Shown here piece after piece: positions 60,351 to 64,000 of a stretch of 64,000 nucleotides of DNA. The stretch is from assembly GCA_022661535.1 (NCBI GenBank), contig JAKULF010000003.1:5642001-5706000 (forward strand), read 5' to 3'. Numbering within the stretch: position 1 is the first letter of the stretch; every line of letters begins with the position of its first letter. The notes beneath the pieces were generated by a model. The model did no database searches. It was not told where the DNA came from and worked only from the letters and a program-made list of their open reading frames with translations. The DNA comes from Eutypa lata. Its lineage: Eukaryota; Ascomycota; Sordariomycetes; Xylariales; Diatrypaceae. The position numbers were made by a program, and so were the translations under genes.

Positions 60351-62008
60351 TTATATGACGTGACTTCTGCTCTGCAACATCCCATTCAGCCGCACCACCA
60401 CTTTTGCTGAATTCTCAAAATCGAGGAACCTCTGCATGAACTTTGGAACATCACCGAGGCCAATCTCCAGTATACCCGGTTTTAGCACCCCGGATCTTAT
60501 ATAGTTCAGCACTTCGAAAACCTCCTGCGATCCACCCATCATGGTTCCTTGGACCTTCAACTGCCTCTCCACCAGAGCGGAAACGAGTGGGATAGAAAAA
60601 GCTGCGCCTCCTCTGGGGCACCTATTTCAATCCAAGTCAGCAGGCCATTTCATTATCCACAAAAAAAAAAAAAAAAAAAAAAAAGAAAACAAAAAAAAAA
60701 ACGCAATGTTGACTTACCCTACACAGATGATAGAACCGCCATCGCGGACATAAGTATCAAGCCGGTTGAAAGCCGAAGCGGAGCTTGCAGTAACAATGAC
60801 GGAGTCTGCTCCCAGAAATTCTGAATCGTCCCCATTTAGCTCGGCATACGTTTCTCGGAGTCTTTCTTGGAACTCGTCCCAAGAACGCGGGTCGTCAGCA
60901 GAGGTGGGACTCGGCAGGAGTCGATCGCAGCAGTAAGAATGGTCCTCGGACGAGGTTGCCTCCACCTTGACGGCCAAATCAACCCCGACAACCTTAGCGC
61001 CAAATACATGCTTCGCCATTTGGCCCACTAGATGCCCTATACCCCCCATCGCGCCAACGACGACTACAGTGTCTCGCGGACGGATATTCGCGGCTTTGGC
61101 CGCTTTCAGCGCCGCCGAGCCGGAGCACAACGCGCCGGTGTATGCGGCGGGGTTGAAGCCATCCTTCGCGTCGAACACCCATTCGGGCAGCGGTAGGAGG
61201 GAAGACCACGGCACCGTCATGTACTGTTGGAAGCAACCGCTGTGGTGCTTCGGAAAGGCCTTCTGGTCAGGGCACGATTCATAGGTGCCGAGCCTGCAGT
61301 ACCTGCACGATTGGCAGGCGTATCCGAGATAACGCATGGCCACCGGACGGCCAAGCAACGACTTGTCGTAGCTGGCCACGATGTTTCCGATCCCTTCGTG
61401 GCCTGCAATGTGGTTGTGAGACGGGAATCCAGGCTCCGGACCGACTGAAAAACATGCATCCTTTTTTAGGAGCTTTCCTCGTTAGATTGGATACCGGTAG
61501 GTGGTTCAAGCGGGGGATGGGAGGATTAATAAAAACTAACACTGCGGCACATGCCCGTCCACGCTACTCGCACGATGACCTCGCCCGTTGGCGGGCGTTT
61601 GACGTCAATCTTGGTCAGGGCAATGCTTAGGTCCTGCCCCATATCGGCTGTGACTGCTGCTTCTTGAGTCTCTGGAATCGACATGCCATCTAAGACGTGA
61701 AGGCGTCCCATGTTATCCCTAACGGACTTGGCTACATCTATTCGTGATGTTGGCAGTGCCCCCACGGCGGGGGAGTAATAGTCTGGCGACTGCGCACTTT
61801 CGTTGTCGTTGTCGTTGCTGTCGCCATCATCGATCAATTCCCTACTTATATCCATCGCAAATGCCTTTTTGTTGAGCGCAGTCTGCAAAAGACTCTGCTG
61901 TGAGTCGAGTCCTCTGGGCGTGAGTTGAGCATCGTAGTGGGCTGTATATTCAATATCCATTTCCATTCTCGATGTCTCTGAGAGATACATCTTAGAAATT
62001 TGGCTCAT
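60351..62008 (-). CDS. Zinc-dependent alcohol dehydrogenase (MDR family)
   Basis: Exons 62008-61541, 61460-60718 and 60621-60351 give 493 residues, or 385 from the family-like Met at 61684 (MSIPETQEA). The GroES-like domain has the catalytic zinc ligands Cys154 (WTGMCRSD) and His177-Glu178 (AGHEGIG). It also has a structural zinc lobe, CQSCRYCRLGTYESC. The Rossmann motif is GAMGGIG, with an acidic residue in VVGVDL that favours NAD over NADP. Such enzymes oxidise primary or secondary alcohols or reduce aldehydes in the cytosol. The C-terminus is complete. The first 108 residues have no counterpart in the family and look low-complexity and acidic (DDGDSNDNDNE), so the real start may be 61684. 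Intron 1 ends in AAG. Intron 2 holds a long T run (coding strand). It is divergent to the transporter gene. Confidence 0.86.
60661..60701. repeat. Poly-A tract inside dehydrogenase intron 2
   Basis: Twenty-four A bases, then short A runs broken by single G and C. On the coding strand it is a T-rich tract upstream of the acceptor at 60622. Confidence 0.85.
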
Positions 62009-62316
62009 GGTATAACCAGCTCGATACCGCCGTAGAAGTAGTCACAATATCGGATAGATGGATTTGTAGCGGTGATATGTCGCGGCTATTATGACTGAGA
62101 AAAGGGGGGTATCTGCTGTAAGATATCCTGCACCAAAGATGATATTGGTATAATCACACAGATATGTGCCTACATCAGCTTGCGTCTTTATCAAACGACC
62201 GCGATGGCTCTTCCCTGTATAGGTAGTCCGAAGAGGCGCGGCGGAATCCATTCTTTTGACTGTAGACGCCCTGGCTGGGCCACGACGCGCTGCGACACCG
62301 ATAGGAAAACCCCTTC

Positions 62317-62327
62317 CGGAATTGCGG
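62317..62327. promoter_or_regulatory. CGG direct repeat
   Basis: CGG-AATTG-CGG on the plus strand. A near-copy lies in the opposite orientation at 62375-62386 (CGG-GAATTG-CGG when read on the minus strand). It is a possible Zn2Cys6 binding site. Confidence 0.35.
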
Positions 62328-62374
62328 TTACCTTGTAAGTTCCCGAGCAGAATGGCAAACCGCAAAGCGAAATT

Positions 62375-62386
62375 CCGCAATTCCCG
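62375..62386. promoter_or_regulatory. CGG direct repeat, inverted copy
   Basis: CCG-CAATTC-CCG on the plus strand, the inverted partner of the site at 62317, 48 bases away. Confidence 0.35.
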
Positions 62387-62507
62387 CCCCCTGGGATGTG
62401 TCAAGCATTCGACATGACAGAGACAGATAGCATCGATAACGTCACTGCGTTAGGCGCATCGTCAATGAACATGGCCCTGCCGGGCGTAATAGGTGTTGTA
62501 AACAGGG

Positions 62508-62523
62508 GGGAATTTGAATTCCG
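62508..62523. promoter_or_regulatory. GGG-N10-CCG element shared with the regulator promoter
   Basis: GGG, spacer AATTTGAATT, then CCG followed by CCCA. The spacer matches the element at 56979 in eight of ten positions and the CCGCCCA end is identical; the first triplet is GGG instead of CGG. Confidence 0.45.
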
Positions 62524-62888
62524 CCCAGATAGAGCTCCGTATAACTAAGTCATCCTATCAATTGGTTCGAGAGTAGCTTAGGTGGTAAGTACCTAGGTAT
62601 CGTGATAAGACATCGAGCTAACCCCTGGTGGGCGTAGTGTTTGTTGGAGACCAACCAGCTACTTACCAACAATCGTCTAGTTAGACTACATTATAGATGC
62701 GCAGTTCAAAGCGAACTCCCTAACTATGTCTATCTAATTAGTCTTATCATCCAACTTCAGTAAGAAATGAAGATATATAAAAATGCTTCAGGCCTCTCCT
62801 CTCCCTGCTCTGAAACTCGATATGTGTTTCTCATTAGTTAAGAAGCTGTTATCTCCTCTTCAGCTACCGCGTGGTCCATCAAGTCAAC

Positions 62889-64000
62889 ATGTCATCCATC
62901 AGACAAGCCGTGGTGTATGCCATGATCTTTTCATGTGGTCAGTATTCTCCCCAGGGCCATTCCAGCAACTGATTGATTAGTCTAACCTCATTGATAGCTA
63001 CCACAATTGGCTATGACTCAGGATATCTCAATGGTGTTTTGGGCTCATCCGATTTCATTGAACGTTATGGGTGGATCGATGATGGTGGACAGACGAAATA
63101 TCTCACACCTTATACTCGTGCGATGTTCTCGTCCCTGCTCATAGTGGGAACTTTCTCCGGATGCTTTATCAACGCACTCCTGACGAACAGAAGTACGTCA
63201 AATTCCATGGCTTTGTACTTGAGTATAGATATTTGAGACTAAACTCGAGATCAGTTGGCCGTAGGGGTTGCCTTTTTGTCGCAGCTGCGTGTTACGCTGT
63301 AGGCGTGATCTTACAGACGGTGGGAATTGCGTCTGCGGGCTTCATTGTTGGACGTGTCCTGCTTGGCATAGCCATTGGCCTTATCTCCAACTCGGTGAGT
63401 TTAATATTTTCCAGTCTCCATCCCCCGGTTGCTAAACTGATGTCATTCAGATTCCGTCGTACCTCATGGAGTGTTCTAGTGGAACCAATCGGGGACGCTT
63501 TATGGCCTGCTATCTGCAGTTTCTTACCTCTGGCAATGTCTTGGCATGTGGCATTAACTACGGTACCTCAGGGTATAGTGATTCCCGAAGTTGGCGTGAG
63601 CGACTCCTCAACCCATGCATGTATTGCACTAGCTAACTAACGGGACATATCAAAGGGGTCACCATCGGCTTCCAACTGCTTTTTGCGATCACAATCCTGC
63701 TCGGTGCTTGCTATTGCCCAGAGTCTCCTTCAGTCCTGTTGCTGTGGAACAGGGAAGAAGACACCCGCCGATCTTTCGGGATTCTGAAGAATGCCCGACC
63801 CGACTCGGAAGAAGTCAACATGGCGATGGAAGAACTACAGAAAACTTTGGCAGAGCAGACCGCCATGGGCCAGGTCCGAATCGTCGAGTGCTTCCAAGGG
63901 TCCAATTTGAGACGTACGCTCCTGGGTCTCGCCATGGCCTTCTTTACCATCGCGACTGGCATTACATTCTGGTTCGGGTACGGAACGACATTTTTCATCG
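62889..64000 (+). CDS. MFS sugar-porter-family transporter, cut by right edge
   Basis: Exons 62889-62937, 62998-63192, 63255-63394, 63451-63595 and 63656 to the edge give the first 291 residues; families of this type are about 500-560 long. TM1 carries GYDSGYLNGVLGS, and the 2-3 loop has the sugar-porter signature NRIGRRG, restored by splicing. TM4-TM5 includes GRVLLGIAIGLISNS then IPSYLMECSSGTNRGR, the counterpart of IPLYQSE..P..RG. PESPSVLLLWNREEDTRRSFGIL is the PESP motif after TM6. It probably imports a sugar or sugar acid at the plasma membrane; the substrate is not readable. Intron 4 has a tandem CTAAC branch and an AAG acceptor. It shares a promoter region with the dehydrogenase. Confidence 0.87.

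Larger units (their letters stand above)
62009..62888. promoter_or_regulatory. Divergent promoter region, dehydrogenase / transporter
   Basis: About 880 bases between two divergently read genes. It is rich in CGG/CCG triplets (62308-62390 and 62508-62525), with a TAGGTA-type palindrome near 62590-62600. The open frames inside it (for example 62042-62404, minus) have no recognisable content. Confidence 0.6.

Noticed and set aside
62042..62404. 120-codon minus-strand frame upstream of the dehydrogenase
   Set aside because: Lies in the divergent promoter, no domain, and contains the CGG-rich sites.

Overview
The window is nuclear DNA of a filamentous ascomycete, probably a plant-associated member of the Sordariomycetes. 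The evidence is: short spliceosomal introns (about 45-185 nt) with GTAAGT-type donors and CTAAC-type branch sites; fungal gene families (Zn2Cys6 regulator, Dal5-type transporter, secreted plant-cell-wall enzymes, a small cysteine-rich secreted protein); and a roughly 10 kb island of almost pure A/T that looks like saturated repeat-induced point mutation (RIP). All exon models were made by eye from splice signals and frame continuity. Every complete multi-exon model sums to a multiple of three.

Layout. 0-6 kb: an open frame cut by the left edge, an amidohydrolase, a BAS2-like secreted cysteine-rich protein and a secreted GH43 glycosidase. 6-11.6 kb: gene-poor, with one unrecognised two-exon gene. 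11.6-22.5 kb: a housekeeping block with the CCA-adding enzyme, a Dal5-type MFS transporter, TTI2 (TTT complex) and the FIG4 PI(3,5)P2 phosphatase. 23-35 kb: a secreted subtilase, a tandem GRF zinc-finger protein, a stand-alone amidoligase-family enzyme and a secreted pectin lyase. 36-43 kb: V-ATPase subunit D and splicing factor SYF1 in head-to-head arrangement, then a small unrecognised protein. 45.5-55.6 kb: the RIP-like island, with a possible LTR remnant at its right edge. 57-64 kb: a Zn2Cys6 regulator, a zinc alcohol dehydrogenase and a sugar-porter-family transporter that runs off the right edge.

How the genes fit together. The secreted GH43 enzyme, pectin lyase, subtilase and BAS2-like protein suit an organism that feeds on or colonises plants. 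The regulator, dehydrogenase and transporter next to the island look like a small catabolic module. The regulator's promoter and the shared dehydrogenase/transporter promoter carry near-identical CGG/GGG-N10-CCG elements followed by the same CCCA tail, which suggests shared control. This module is the best candidate for something undescribed. Other unusual items are two microexons (11 and 10 nt) in the V-ATPase D gene, a possible spliced uORF whose stop overlaps the regulator's start codon, and an amidoligase gene with no obvious partner.
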